64,000 nucleotides of DNA from UBA10649 sp965278965 (GTDB lineage Bacteria > Actinomycetota > Actinomycetes > S36-B12), in assembly GCA_965278965.1 (NCBI GenBank), contig OZ257127.1, positions 372,001-436,000 on the forward strand, written 5' to 3'. This document shows, in pieces, positions 26,515-35,826 of the stretch. The notes beneath the pieces are model-generated. The model searched no databases, was not told the DNA's origin, and was given only the letters and a program-made list of their open reading frames with translations. The translations under genes and the position numbers were made by a program. How positions within the stretch are numbered: position 1 is the stretch's first letter; each line of letters begins with the position of its first letter.

Positions 26515-29013
26515 TCACAGGATCGGCGACGCGTGCCAGATGCGGTCCAGGTAGTCGCGCATCGCCCGGTCGGACGAGAAGTAGCCGCAGCGTGCGACGT
26601 TGAGGATCGCCGCGCGCGTCCAGGCATCCTGGTCGGCGTAGGCCGCGTCCACCCGCTCCTGCGCGGACAGGTAGGAGGCGAAGTCGGCCAGCACCATGAA
26701 CCGGTCGTCGTAGAGCAGGTTCGACACGATCGGCTCGAAGACGGACCGGTCGCCGCCGGAGAACGCCCCGGAGGCGATCAGGTCCATCGCCAACCGGAGG
26801 CGCTCATCTGACTGGTAGAAGTCAGCAGGCCGGTACCCGGCCGTCCACAGCGCCTCGACCTCCGGCTCGCTCATCCCGAAAAGGAAGAAGTTCTCGTCGC
26901 CCACCAGCTTGCGGATCTCGACGTTGGCGCCGTCGTCGGTGCCGATCGTCAGCGCGCCGTTCAACGCGAGCTTCATGTTGCCGGTACCCGACGCCTCCTT
27001 GCCGGCCAGGGAGATCTGCTCCGACAGGTCCGCGGCCGGGACGATGCGCTCGGCCAGGGTCACGTTGTAGTTCGCCGGGAACAGCACCTTCAGGCGCCCC
27101 TCGACGCGCGGGTCGTCGTTGACGACCGAGGCGACCGCGTTGATGAGATGGATGATCCGCTTGGCCATCGCGTACCCCGGGGCGGCCTTCGCGCCGAAGA
27201 CGAACGTGCGGGGTTGGACGTCAACGACCGCAGTCCGACCGGAGACGACCCCCTCGTACAGCGTCACGATGTGCAGCACCTTGAGCATCTGGCGCTTGTA
27301 CTCGTGCAGGCGCTTGACCATCACGTCGAGCAGGTGGGTCTCGTCGACGTCGAGACCGTCGCGCACGCGCAGAACCTCACCGAGGCGGCGCTTGTTGGCC
27401 GTCTTGACGGCGGCGAACCGCTCCCGGAAGTCCGAGTCCTCGGCGAAGGCCTCGAGCCCGCGCAGCCGCTCGAGGTCGACCGTCCAGCCGGCTCCGAGCG
27501 CCTCGGTGATGAGATCGGCGAGGTCCGGGTTCGCCAGGCGGAGGAACCGTCGCGGGGTGACACCGTTCGTGACGTTCGTGAACTTCTCCGGCCATAGCTC
27601 AGCGAAGTCGCGCAGCACCTTGTCGCGCAGCAGCTGCGAGTGAAGCTCGGCCACCCCGTTGACCTTGGAGCCGGCGACCGTCGCCAGGTGCGCCATGCGG
27701 ACGGACCGGGTCGGGTGCTCGCCGATGATCGACATCTCCCGGATGCGCAGCTGGTCGTCGCCGAACTTCTCCCGCACGACCGCGAGGAACTCCTCGTTGA
27801 TGCGGTAGATGATCTCCATGTGCCGCGGCAGCAGACGCCCGAGCAGCTCAACCGGCCAGACCTCCAGTGCCTCCGGTAGGAGCGTGTGGCACGTGTACGC
27901 GAAGCACTGGCTCGTGATCGCCCACGCGTCGTCCCACTCGAGCCCCTTCTCGTCCACGAGCAGCCGCATCAGCTCGGGCACGGCGATGACCGGGTGTGTG
28001 TCGTTGAGCTGGAAGATCACCCGGTCCGGCAGCTTGGCCAGGTCGAAGCCCGCCGGCAGCACGCTCTCGACGAAGTCGGCGATTGACGCTGCGACGAAGA
28101 AGTACTGCTGCTGGAGGCGCAGCTCCTTGCCCTGCGGCGTCGAGTCCTCGGGGTACAAGATCTTGGAGATGTTCTCGGCGTATGTCTGCGCGCGGACCGC
28201 ATCCTCGTAGTCACCGGAGTTGAAGATCCGCAGGTCGAACGCCTCGGTGGCGACCGCGCGCCACAGGCGCAGGGTGTTGACGCGGCCGTTGTGGTAGCCC
28301 GGGACCATCATGTTGTACGGGACGGCGAGCACGCTCCAGCCCGGCACCCAGCGGGTGCGGGTTACGCCCTCGTCCTCGTAGGTCTCCGTGTATCCGCCGA
28401 AGGAGATCGTGCGCGCCGTCTCGGGGTGCGGGAAGTCCCAGGGCGATCCCATCTGCAGCCACGCGTCAGGCTGCTCGACCTGCTGGCCGTCGACGAATGT
28501 CTGCCGGAAGATCCCGTACTCGTACCGGATCCCGTAGCCGATCGCGGGCACGCTCATGGTCGCGAGCGAGTCGACGAAGCAGGCCGCGAGCCGGCCGAGG
28601 CCGCCGTTGCCCAGGCCAGGCTCGACCTCCACGGCGCGCAGGTCGTCGATGTCGATGCCGCACTGGGCCAGCGCCTCCGTGGCGATCTCGGTCAGACGGG
28701 CGGCGAGGAGGTTGTTGTCGAGCTGCCGGCCGAGGAGGAACTCCGCGGACAGGTAGCACACGGTCTTGGACTGCTGCACGGCCTGCCGGGCACGGTCGTC
28801 GAGCCACCGGGCCATCAGGTAGTCGCGCACGGCTCCCGCGAGGGCCAGGTAGCGGTCGTTGACGTCGGACGCCGAGAGGGTCACGCCCTGGTCGAAGTTG
28901 AGGTGATGGAGGAACTGCTTGACGAACCCGTCGACCGACGCCGGGGGCGCCATGACGGGGGCGAGAGCGAGGGCATGGCTGGCACTGGGCGCGGGGACGG
29001 TGTGATCGGGCAC
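26515..29013 (-). CDS. glgP: Glycogen/starch/alpha-glucan phosphorylase
   Basis: An 832-residue PLP-dependent enzyme releasing glucose-1-phosphate from alpha-1,4-glucans. Family blocks include KTVCYLSAEFLLGRQLDNNL, EPGLGNGGLGRLAACF, QLNDTHP and KRLHEYKRQ. The PLP site is EASGTGNMKLALNGALTIG, with the cofactor lysine in GNMK, and then DGANVEI. The length and order match the E. coli GlgP/MalP type. The start is GTG 29013, six bases after a TAGCGT box, with no Shine-Dalgarno sequence, suggesting a leaderless message. Confidence 0.97.
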   Translation of the reverse strand: MPDHTVPAPSASHALALAPVMAPPASVDGFVKQFLHHLNFDQGVTLSASDVNDRYLALAGAVRDYLMARWLDDRARQAVQQSKTVCYLSAEFLLGRQLDNNLLAARLTEIATEALAQCGIDIDDLRAVEVEPGLGNGGLGRLAACFVDSLATMSVPAIGYGIRYEYGIFRQTFVDGQQVEQPDAWLQMGSPWDFPHPETARTISFGGYTETYEDEGVTRTRWVPGWSVLAVPYNMMVPGYHNGRVNTLRLWRAVATEAFDLRIFNSGDYEDAVRAQTYAENISKILYPEDSTPQGKELRLQQQYFFVAASIADFVESVLPAGFDLAKLPDRVIFQLNDTHPVIAVPELMRLLVDEKGLEWDDAWAITSQCFAYTCHTLLPEALEVWPVELLGRLLPRHMEIIYRINEEFLAVVREKFGDDQLRIREMSIIGEHPTRSVRMAHLATVAGSKVNGVAELHSQLLRDKVLRDFAELWPEKFTNVTNGVTPRRFLRLANPDLADLITEALGAGWTVDLERLRGLEAFAEDSDFRERFAAVKTANKRRLGEVLRVRDGLDVDETHLLDVMVKRLHEYKRQMLKVLHIVTLYEGVVSGRTAVVDVQPRTFVFGAKAAPGYAMAKRIIHLINAVASVVNDDPRVEGRLKVLFPANYNVTLAERIVPAADLSEQISLAGKEASGTGNMKLALNGALTIGTDDGANVEIRKLVGDENFFLFGMSEPEVEALWTAGYRPADFYQSDERLRLAMDLIASGAFSGGDRSVFEPIVSNLLYDDRFMVLADFASYLSAQERVDAAYADQDAWTRAAILNVARCGYFSSDRAMRDYLDRIWHASPIL

Positions 29014-29019
29014 GAGTGG

Positions 29020-29025
29020 ACGCTA
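29020..29025 (-). promoter_or_regulatory. -10 box for a leaderless glgP transcript
   Basis: Leftward TAGCGT, six bases (CCACTC), then GTG. It fits TANNNT and places the transcription start at the start codon. No clear -35 box is seen. Confidence 0.45.
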
Positions 29026-29112
29026 TCGGCAGCGCCGCGAGCAGCACACGCGACGGGTGCCCCGCCGCGAGAGGTTTACGTGTTCGTCACCTGTGCGTGA
29101 CCCGCCCGCCCC

Positions 29113-29172
29113 GGTCCCGCCATGCTCGGTCCCGCCGTGCTCGGTGCCGCCGTGCTCGGTGCCGTCGCGTCC
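29113..29172. repeat. 15-bp tandem repeat, about four units
   Basis: Units begin at 29113, 29128, 29143 and 29158. The first three differ by one base each and the fourth is degenerate. The array lies three bases past the stop codon of the saccharopine-dehydrogenase-like gene. Read in that gene's frame it would give repeated Gly-Thr-Glu-His-Gly. It is too short to call regulatory. Confidence 0.65.
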
Positions 29173-29175
29173 GAG

Positions 29176-30390
29176 TCAGGCCTGGCTGTCGCGGATGCCG
29201 AACGCCTGGCCGTGGCCCTCGCGCAGCAGGTCCAGGAACGGGACCGCGTCGAAGGCCTCCGGCCCGAGCACCCCAGCGCCGGCCCAGGTCCCGTCGGACA
29301 GCAGCTCGAGTGCGACGACCGGGTTCATCGCCGTCTGCCACACGACCGCCTGCACGCCGTACTCGGCCATCGTCCAGGCGTTGTCAGCGACGTGGTACAG
29401 GTAGACCTCGCGCGGACGCCCGTCGGTGCCGGTGCCCGTCACCCACGTGCCCGCACACGTCTTGCCGGTCATCTTGTCGCCGAGCGTCGCCGGGTCCGGA
29501 AGCGCCGCCGCGACGACGTCGCGCGGACTGACGGACACCCCCTTGACCGTCACCGGATCGGTGCGGTCCAGCCCCAGCTTGTGCAGCGTCCGCAGCACGT
29601 CGATGAACTCCTCGCCGAGCCCATACTTGAACGTCACGCGCTTGCAGGAGATCCACCGCGGTACCAGGAGGACCTCCTCGTGCTCGACGTTGATGACCTC
29701 CACCGGGCCGATGCCGTCAGGGAAGTCGAACACCTCGGGCTCGGAGAAGGGTGCCGTCGTGAACCAGCCGCGGTCGGCCTCCCAGACCACCGGCGGGTTG
29801 AGGCACTCCTCGATCGTCGTCCAGATCGAGAACGACGGCGCGAATTCGTATCCCTCGACGACGAGGTTCGCCCCGTCGCGGATCCCGATCTCGTCGATCT
29901 CGCTGAAGAGGTGGTCGGCCGCGTACCGGGCGAACACGTCGGCCAGCCCGGGCTCGACGCCGATCCCGCACAGTGCGAGCCGGCCGGCCGCCTCCCATGC
30001 CGGGGCGCGCTCGAACTGCTCGTCGCCCAGCTTGACGCCCACCTGGGCGAACGGGTCGGTCGGGTGGGGCCGCGACAAGCTCATCGCCGTGTCGAGGTAG
30101 TCGGCCCCCGCCGCAAATGCCCCGTCGAAGATCGCCACGACGAAACGTGGGTCCACGACGTTCAGGACGTGCGTGATCTCGTGCTCGCGGCACAGAGCCG
30201 CCACGGCATCCGCGCTCGCGGCGTCGACGGCCGCGGCTACGAAGCGGTCGTCGCCGACCCGCGCGACGACCTGCTCGGCACGGGCGAGCTCGTAGTCGCT
30301 GACGACCCACCGATCGAAGAACCCGCGCCGGGCGGCGATGAGTGCCGCCGACGTGCCGACGCCGCCGGCGCCTACTGCGAGGACGCGCAT
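29176..30390 (-). CDS. Saccharopine dehydrogenase family oxidoreductase
   Basis: A 404-residue protein with an N-terminal Rossmann motif LAVGAGGVGTSAALIAARRG and the family's C-terminal dimerisation/substrate region. This fold includes saccharopine reductase, carboxynorspermidine/carboxyspermidine dehydrogenase and homospermidine synthase, enzymes that join or split an amine and a carbonyl through an imine. Its place at the end of the polyamine uptake set makes a polyamine or amino-acid substrate attractive, but this is inference. It is preceded by GGAGGGAC and lies 70 bases after the FAD oxidase gene. Confidence 0.85.
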   Translation of the reverse strand: MRVLAVGAGGVGTSAALIAARRGFFDRWVVSDYELARAEQVVARVGDDRFVAAAVDAASADAVAALCREHEITHVLNVVDPRFVVAIFDGAFAAGADYLDTAMSLSRPHPTDPFAQVGVKLGDEQFERAPAWEAAGRLALCGIGVEPGLADVFARYAADHLFSEIDEIGIRDGANLVVEGYEFAPSFSIWTTIEECLNPPVVWEADRGWFTTAPFSEPEVFDFPDGIGPVEVINVEHEEVLLVPRWISCKRVTFKYGLGEEFIDVLRTLHKLGLDRTDPVTVKGVSVSPRDVVAAALPDPATLGDKMTGKTCAGTWVTGTGTDGRPREVYLYHVADNAWTMAEYGVQAVVWQTAMNPVVALELLSDGTWAGAGVLGPEAFDAVPFLDLLREGHGQAFGIRDSQA

Positions 30391-30460
30391 GATGTCCCTC
30401 CTGTCCAGGCCGCGGGCGGCCTCGTCGACTGTAATGCCGGGGTCGGGCTGTGCCTCGGGT

Positions 30461-31873
30461 TCACGAGTCGAATCCGAGGCCGACCCGGTCCAGGGTCCGC
30501 AGCCAGAGATCGCGACGCCCCTCGTTCGCGTCGGCGCGGCGCAGCGACGCTGTCGTCAGCCCGATCCCCCACCCACGCGCGGGCTCCGGCGGGAACGGGA
30601 TCGGCTTGCGCCGCACCATCTCCAGCGCGGTCCGCTCGGTCGACCGGCCGTCGATGAGATCGAGCATCGTGGCCGCGCCGAACCGCGACGCCCCGACGCC
30701 GAGGCCCGTGTAGCCGACGACGTAGCCGGTCTTGCCGCCCATCGCGGTGCCCCAGAAGGCCGAGAAGCGGCTGCAGGTGTCGATCGCCCCACCCCAGGCG
30801 TGCGAGAACCGGACACCGGCCAGCTGCGGGAACAACTGGAAGAAGTGCTCGGCGAGCCGGCCATACGTCAGGTCGCGGTTGTCGTGCTGGGGGTTGAACC
30901 CGCCGGCGTACACGGCGTCGTAACCGCCCCACACGATCCGGCCGTCCGCGGTCGTACGCGTGTAGTGGAACTGGTTCCCGGTGTCACCGACGCCCTCGCG
31001 GCCGCGCCAGCCGACGGCGTCCCACTGGGCGTCCGTCAGCGGCTCGGTGGCCAGGACGTAGTCGTATACGGGCACGACGTAGTGCCGGATCCGGGACAGC
31101 AGGGGCGGATACGCGTTTGTGGCGAGGGCGACGCGCTCGGCGTGCACGCGACCGCCGTCCGTTCGGGCCTCGACGTGTCCGCCGCGGTCGCGGAGCGCCC
31201 GCACCGGCGTCCGCTCGTGCAGGCGCACCCCTTCGGCAAGGCAGGCGGCGCGCAGTCCCTCGGCCAGCCGTGCCGGGTCGACGAGCACGACACCGGTGGC
31301 GTCGTAGACGGCCCCGAGCACGCCGGGGGCGTGGACTCGCTCCTGGGCCGTCGCGGCGTCGATGAGCTCGACGTCCTCGCCGAGCGACCGCGCGTCGGCG
31401 ACGTGCGCTCGCGCGGCCTCGAGCTGGTAGGGCTCGAGCGCGATGTCGAGCTCCCCCGAACGCAGGAGGTCGCAGTCGATCCCGTACTCCTCGATCGTCG
31501 CGACGATCGACGCGAGGTTCTCCCGACCCAACCGCAGCAAGGTCGGCATCTCGTCCGGCCAGCGTCGCAGGCCGTTGGCGAGACCGTGCGTCAACGATGC
31601 GGCGACGAATCCGCCGTTGCGCCCGGTCGCGCCGTCGGCGACGCGGCCGCCTTCGGCCAGGAGCACGTCGCGGCCCGGGTCGGCGCGTTTGGCCAACAGC
31701 GCGGACCACAGGCCGGTGAAGCCGCCACCCACCACGAGCAGGTCGGCGCTGACATCACCAGCGAGCCGGGGTGCGACCGCAGGCCGGTCGGGGCGGTCGA
31801 GCCACAGGCAGGCGCGACGCGCCGGCGCCAGGGCCGCCAGCGCGTCGGGGCCTGGGGTGTCGAGGTAGAGCAC
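30461..31873 (-). CDS. DAO-family FAD oxidoreductase (gamma-glutamylputrescine oxidase-like)
   Basis: A 470-residue amine or amino-acid oxidase. The FAD motif is DLLVVGGGFTGLWSALLAKR near residue 45, followed by GATGRNGGFV. Conserved C-terminal blocks TRTTADGRIVWGGYDAVY and GYVVGYTGLGVGASRFGA are also present. The architecture is that of PuuB and related oxidases that attack primary or secondary amines. Its partners (aldehyde dehydrogenase, potABCD) support oxidation of an imported polyamine or derivative. A second, related enzyme is at 60,942. The GTG start has GAGGAG upstream. Confidence 0.87.
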   Translation of the reverse strand: MLYLDTPGPDALAALAPARRACLWLDRPDRPAVAPRLAGDVSADLLVVGGGFTGLWSALLAKRADPGRDVLLAEGGRVADGATGRNGGFVAASLTHGLANGLRRWPDEMPTLLRLGRENLASIVATIEEYGIDCDLLRSGELDIALEPYQLEAARAHVADARSLGEDVELIDAATAQERVHAPGVLGAVYDATGVVLVDPARLAEGLRAACLAEGVRLHERTPVRALRDRGGHVEARTDGGRVHAERVALATNAYPPLLSRIRHYVVPVYDYVLATEPLTDAQWDAVGWRGREGVGDTGNQFHYTRTTADGRIVWGGYDAVYAGGFNPQHDNRDLTYGRLAEHFFQLFPQLAGVRFSHAWGGAIDTCSRFSAFWGTAMGGKTGYVVGYTGLGVGASRFGAATMLDLIDGRSTERTALEMVRRKPIPFPPEPARGWGIGLTTASLRRADANEGRRDLWLRTLDRVGLGFDS

Positions 31874-31945
31874 GTCGAACTCCTCGAGTGAGAACAGGTC
31901 GGAACGGATGCGAGGCCGTCATGCCTCGTCGTCCCACCAGTCCCT

Positions 31946-31975
31946 TCGCGGTGTCGAGTCTCGCGGTGTCGAGTC
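31946..31975. repeat. Perfect 15-bp direct tandem repeat
   Basis: TCGCGGTGTCGAGTC occurs twice back to back (31946-31960 and 31961-31975) in the 128-base gap between the sulfatase stop and the FAD oxidase start. The gap also has a weak 6-bp hairpin at 31911-31928. It could be a regulator site for the downstream pair or simple slippage. Confidence 0.5.
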
Positions 31976-32001
31976 TGCCGCCAGCCTACGCCCGGAACGT
32001 C

Positions 32002-33963
32002 TTACGAGCCGGGTAGCTGAGTCGGGTTGTTCTCCGGCGGGAACTGGACGAACGAGCCGTCCGCCCACGGCTGCTGGGTCGGGGTGAGCCGCTTGAGCTG
32101 GCGCTGGTCGGACAGCAGCGACGCCATCTTCGACACGACGCCGGCGAAGGCCGGGTCGGGGTAGAGGTTCGAGAGCTCGGCCGGGTCCAGGGTCAGGTTG
32201 TAGAGCTCGAACTCGTCAGCGGGCGGCGCGACCTGGCCGTTGGTGGGCTGCTGCGCCGTGACGGTGGTCGTGGCGGTCTTGTCGCCGGGCACATTGAAGC
32301 GGCCGCTGGTGATGGTCTCGACGTTCTGGGAGTTGGGGCTCGTCCAGAAGGCGGGGTTGTCCCAGTAGCGCGTGTACTTCCACCGCTCCCGGGCACCGCC
32401 CGGTCCGCTCGGCAGGTTCGCGATCACGGTCTCGACGTGGTTGGGCTGGGCCACGGCGGCGTAGTTCTTGCCGTTCCACGCGATCTGCTGGATGCCTTTC
32501 GACGGCTCGTCCTCGCTCATGTAGTACTGCGCGACGTCGTCGACCTGATCCGCGGACACATCGCCGAGCAGGAACGGCGACAGGTCTCGTCCGGGCAGCT
32601 CACGGACCTGCGTGTGGGTCTCACGCAGCCGACGTCGCAGGACGGCCTCGTCCAGGCCGGCGAGCCCGAGCATCGTGGGCAGCAGGTCCGCGTGGCTCGA
32701 CAGGAGGTCGGTCGACGCGCCGTCGGGGAACAGCACCGGGTTGTGGACGATGAACGGGACCTTCAGCATCTCCTCGTAGGCCGAGTACCACTTCTGGAAC
32801 AGGCCGCCGTGCGAGCCGAGCAGCTCACCGTGGTCGGACAGGTAGATGACGATCGTGTCGCGGGCCTGCTGCGGCGAGCTCATCAGCGCCGTGAGGACGC
32901 GACCGACCTGCGCGTCGACGTTCTTCTGCAGCTGGTAGTAGAACCGGTGGTACGACTCGCCGTTCGCCAGCGGCTGGAACACGTTCGGATAGGTGCTGCG
33001 GTAGCTGGCCTGGGCCGTCGGCTTCGTGCTCAGGTCCTCCGACGTGGACGCGTCGTACACGTCCGTGAACAGGTTCCGCGGCACGTTGGACCCGACGAGC
33101 TGCTGGGCGAGGTAGAACTGCTGCTGCGCCAGGGACAGGTCGCCCCAGATGGTGATGTCGTGGGGGTTCACGTAGGAGTTGACCAGCAGCCAGGGGCGGG
33201 ACGCCTGGCGCAGCGCCTTCAGCTGACGCACGCCCTGGGTCGCGAAGTACTCGTCACGCCCGCGTCCGCCCGGTCCGGACGACCCAGAGTTGAGCGGGTT
33301 GCTCCCGTGCGGCTCAGGACCGACCCAGCCGGTGAAGCCGTACTCCTCGAGCCGGCCCGCCTCGAGGTACACCGACTCCAGCCTCGGGTCCGGTAGGCCG
33401 GCGTTGTCGTAGGAGGGCAGCGGGTTGTAGCTCCCCGGCTGGTACAGGTCCGCGTCGGACACATGCCACTTGCCCTTGTAGAACGTGTCGTAGCCGGCGG
33501 CCCGGAACCAGGAGCCCATCGTCGGGACCGTGGTCGGGTCCAGCCAGAACAGGTCGGACTCGTGCGCGCTCTTCGCCGCACCGGAGGTCTGCGACACCCC
33601 GTGGAGCGATGGGTACTGGCCCGTCATGAACGACGCACGGCTCGGCTGGCAGGCGGCCGACATGATGTAGTGGCTGGAGAAGTCGATGCCGTTGCGGCGC
33701 AGTCGTTCCTGCGTCGGCAGGTTCGCGACCCGCCACCGGCGCAGCTCCTCGGACTCGTACGTGGGCGCGTAGCGCTGCTCGTCGATGATGAACACGAGGA
33801 AGTTCGGCCGGCGGCGAAGTCGTCCGCGCGGTCGGAACGGCAGCGGCGCCGCCTGTGCCTGCCCGCCGCCGACAGCCATGCCGATGCCGGCCGCGACGCC
33901 CGCGATCCCCGCGCCCTGCAACAGCCGTCTCCGGCTGACCGTATTTGCCTCGTCCTCGCCCAT
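32002..33963 (-). CDS. Tat-exported sulfatase
   Basis: A 653-residue alkaline-phosphatase-superfamily hydrolase. A twin-arginine signal (SRRRLLQGAGIAGVAAG) ending near AQA predicts export folded. The sulfatase signature CQPSRASFMTG is at residues 105-115; C105 would be converted to formylglycine and R109 completes CxPxR. Further metal-site blocks are FIIDEQR (normally DDQR) and YLSDHGELLGSHG. The substrate is unknown. Sulfated sugars, arylsulfates and choline-sulfate are family possibilities. It sits in a polyamine operon, 55 bases after the pepsin-like gene, an unusual setting. Confidence 0.92.
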   Translation of the reverse strand: MGEDEANTVSRRRLLQGAGIAGVAAGIGMAVGGGQAQAAPLPFRPRGRLRRRPNFLVFIIDEQRYAPTYESEELRRWRVANLPTQERLRRNGIDFSSHYIMSAACQPSRASFMTGQYPSLHGVSQTSGAAKSAHESDLFWLDPTTVPTMGSWFRAAGYDTFYKGKWHVSDADLYQPGSYNPLPSYDNAGLPDPRLESVYLEAGRLEEYGFTGWVGPEPHGSNPLNSGSSGPGGRGRDEYFATQGVRQLKALRQASRPWLLVNSYVNPHDITIWGDLSLAQQQFYLAQQLVGSNVPRNLFTDVYDASTSEDLSTKPTAQASYRSTYPNVFQPLANGESYHRFYYQLQKNVDAQVGRVLTALMSSPQQARDTIVIYLSDHGELLGSHGGLFQKWYSAYEEMLKVPFIVHNPVLFPDGASTDLLSSHADLLPTMLGLAGLDEAVLRRRLRETHTQVRELPGRDLSPFLLGDVSADQVDDVAQYYMSEDEPSKGIQQIAWNGKNYAAVAQPNHVETVIANLPSGPGGARERWKYTRYWDNPAFWTSPNSQNVETITSGRFNVPGDKTATTTVTAQQPTNGQVAPPADEFELYNLTLDPAELSNLYPDPAFAGVVSKMASLLSDQRQLKRLTPTQQPWADGSFVQFPPENNPTQLPGS

Positions 33964-34018
33964 GACCTGCGCTCACTCCTGCCGTCGTTCGTGTGCCGAT
34001 CCCGACCTGGACTCCCGA

Positions 34019-34981
34019 CTAGCTCACTGCGACCAGGCCCTGGCGGAGGTCGTAGGTGATCGTGTGGTCGAAGAACACCGCGTTCCCCGTGTTGACCCGG
34101 GCTGGACCCTTGGTCGACATCACGACGGCGAGGTTGCGTGACGGCTGCCGGCCCGCGACGAAGCCCCACGTCGTGAACGCGGCGCCGACGGCGCCCATCC
34201 GGACGACGACGCCCGGGGTCACACGTCCCGACGCCGAGGACGTCGGGACGACGGAGAAGTCCTGACCCGCGAACCGGCTGGGATGGAAACCGGAGTCGAA
34301 CCAGGTGTCCGCACACACCCGGCGACCGTCGAACGACCAGCAGGCCTGGGCGCGATGGTCGTCCCAAGCGGGAGCGCCCGTGCTCGACGTACCTTCCGGT
34401 GGCACCCGGAACGTGGCATCGGCGTCCGCCGGCACGGCGGCGCCCAGGAGTAGCCGGCCGGTTCGGGAGCCGTCGGCGTCCGAACGCGCGAAGTGGACGC
34501 TCCACCGCCTGCCGAGGTCACCGGGAAGCAGCGTGAGCGGGTTCGGAACGGGCGACCGGCCCATCCCGATCCCGAGGATGCCGACGACCCCCCGCGCGGC
34601 CCACTGCTGAAAATAGCCGTTGGTGGTCGAGACGTACTGGAACGTGACCGGGCCGCTGGAGCGGACGCCGCCGATCGCGAATTCCGCCGATGCCATGCCG
34701 TCGGCGACAGCGCCGTCCCATCCGCCCGGGAAGACCCGCAGGCCGACGGAGCCGGTGTCGAGCATGACGCGGATCGGCGCCTCGCGGCCCAGCCGGATCT
34801 CCACGATGCCGTTCGCACCACGCGAGTCGGGGGCGGACATCGTCACGATCGGCACCCGCACCACGGACGGGGACGAGGTCGCCGCGACGACGTCAGCCCG
34901 TGCCGTCGGACCGACCGCCAACAGGGACACCGCGGTGGCGAGAGCGAGGAGGGAGGCGCTCAGACGAGCGCGGACCGTCAC
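34019..34981 (-). CDS. Secreted pepsin-like/DUF3443-like putative aspartic protease
   Basis: A 320-residue protein with a signal peptide (ARLSASLLALATAVSLLAVG, cleavage near ARA). It shows two aspartate motifs in pepsin order: RVMLDTGSVGLRVF (D75-T-G-S) and DTWFDSGF (D229-S-G), about 154 residues apart. A VGILGIGMG segment near 132-140 matches the strand that follows the flap in pepsins. Two cysteines (C214, C223) may pair. The LDTGSVGLRV form resembles DUF3443-type proteins, whose activity I cannot vouch for. The GTG start overlaps the potC stop by one base (TAGTG), so it is cotranslated with the polyamine transporter. Confidence 0.75.
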   Translation of the reverse strand: MTVRARLSASLLALATAVSLLAVGPTARADVVAATSSPSVVRVPIVTMSAPDSRGANGIVEIRLGREAPIRVMLDTGSVGLRVFPGGWDGAVADGMASAEFAIGGVRSSGPVTFQYVSTTNGYFQQWAARGVVGILGIGMGRSPVPNPLTLLPGDLGRRWSVHFARSDADGSRTGRLLLGAAVPADADATFRVPPEGTSSTGAPAWDDHRAQACWSFDGRRVCADTWFDSGFHPSRFAGQDFSVVPTSSASGRVTPGVVVRMGAVGAAFTTWGFVAGRQPSRNLAVVMSTKGPARVNTGNAVFFDHTITYDLRQGLVAVS

Positions 34982-35826
34982 TACGACCGCGGAAGCAGTG
35001 CGTCGGCGTCGACCTTCGGCACGTTCACAAGTGGGCGCTCCAGAGACTTTCGGCGGCGGTAGGAGATCAGCTGGCTCGTGAGCACGACCAAGAGCGCGAC
35101 CACGAATACGAGCGTAGCCAGCGCATTGACCTGGACAGGGATGCCACGCTGAGCCGCACCCCAGATAAAGATGGGGAACGTCACGAGAGTCCCGGCGTTG
35201 AAGTAGCTGATGATGAAGTCGTCGAAGGAGAGCGAGAAGCCCAACAGGGCGGCCCCGGCGATTCCCGGGAGGACCAGCGGGAAGGTCACGTACCGGAAGA
35301 CCTGCCTCGGGTTGCAGTACAGGTCGCGGGCTGCCTCTTCCAGCCTCGGGTCCATGCCTTGCAGCCTTGCCTTCACGGCGACGACCACGAACGAGATGAT
35401 GAACATGATGTGGGCGACGACCACCGTGCCGAGGCCCAAGGGGAACTTCAGGTTCAAGAAGAGCGCCAGCAGGCTGGCGCCCATGACGACCTCGGGCGTG
35501 GCCATCGGCAGGAAGATGAGCAAGTTCGTCGTCGTTCGCCCGCGGAACCGGTACCGGACCAGCGCGAACGAGATCATCGTGCCGAGGACCGTGGCGATGA
35601 GTGTCGAGACGATGCCGATCTCGATGCTCGTCGCGAACGACGAGCAGACACCGGGGACACCGCACAGGTTGGTCCACGCATCGGTCGAGAACTCGTTCCA
35701 CGACAGGTTGAACTTCCCCACCGGGTTGTTGAACGACAGGAGCGCGATCACGGCGATCGGGATGAACAGGTAGATGAGGACGCAGATCCCGACGATCGCG
35801 ATGATGTTCTTCCGCAGCCAGCGCAT
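34981..35826 (-). CDS. potC: Polyamine ABC transporter permease PotC-like
   Basis: A 281-residue inner-membrane permease with six predicted helices. It starts IIAIVGICVLIYLFIPIAVIALLSF. The cytoplasmic loop that docks with the ATPase is EEAARDLYCNPRQVFRYVTFPLVLPGI. The segment FSLSFDDFIISYFNAG is characteristic of the PotC/PotI branch. The ATG overlaps the potB stop (TGATG). Spermidine or putrescine specificity is inferred from family and neighbours. Confidence 0.92.
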   Translation of the reverse strand: MRWLRKNIIAIVGICVLIYLFIPIAVIALLSFNNPVGKFNLSWNEFSTDAWTNLCGVPGVCSSFATSIEIGIVSTLIATVLGTMISFALVRYRFRGRTTTNLLIFLPMATPEVVMGASLLALFLNLKFPLGLGTVVVAHIMFIISFVVVAVKARLQGMDPRLEEAARDLYCNPRQVFRYVTFPLVLPGIAGAALLGFSLSFDDFIISYFNAGTLVTFPIFIWGAAQRGIPVQVNALATLVFVVALLVVLTSQLISYRRRKSLERPLVNVPKVDADALLPRS

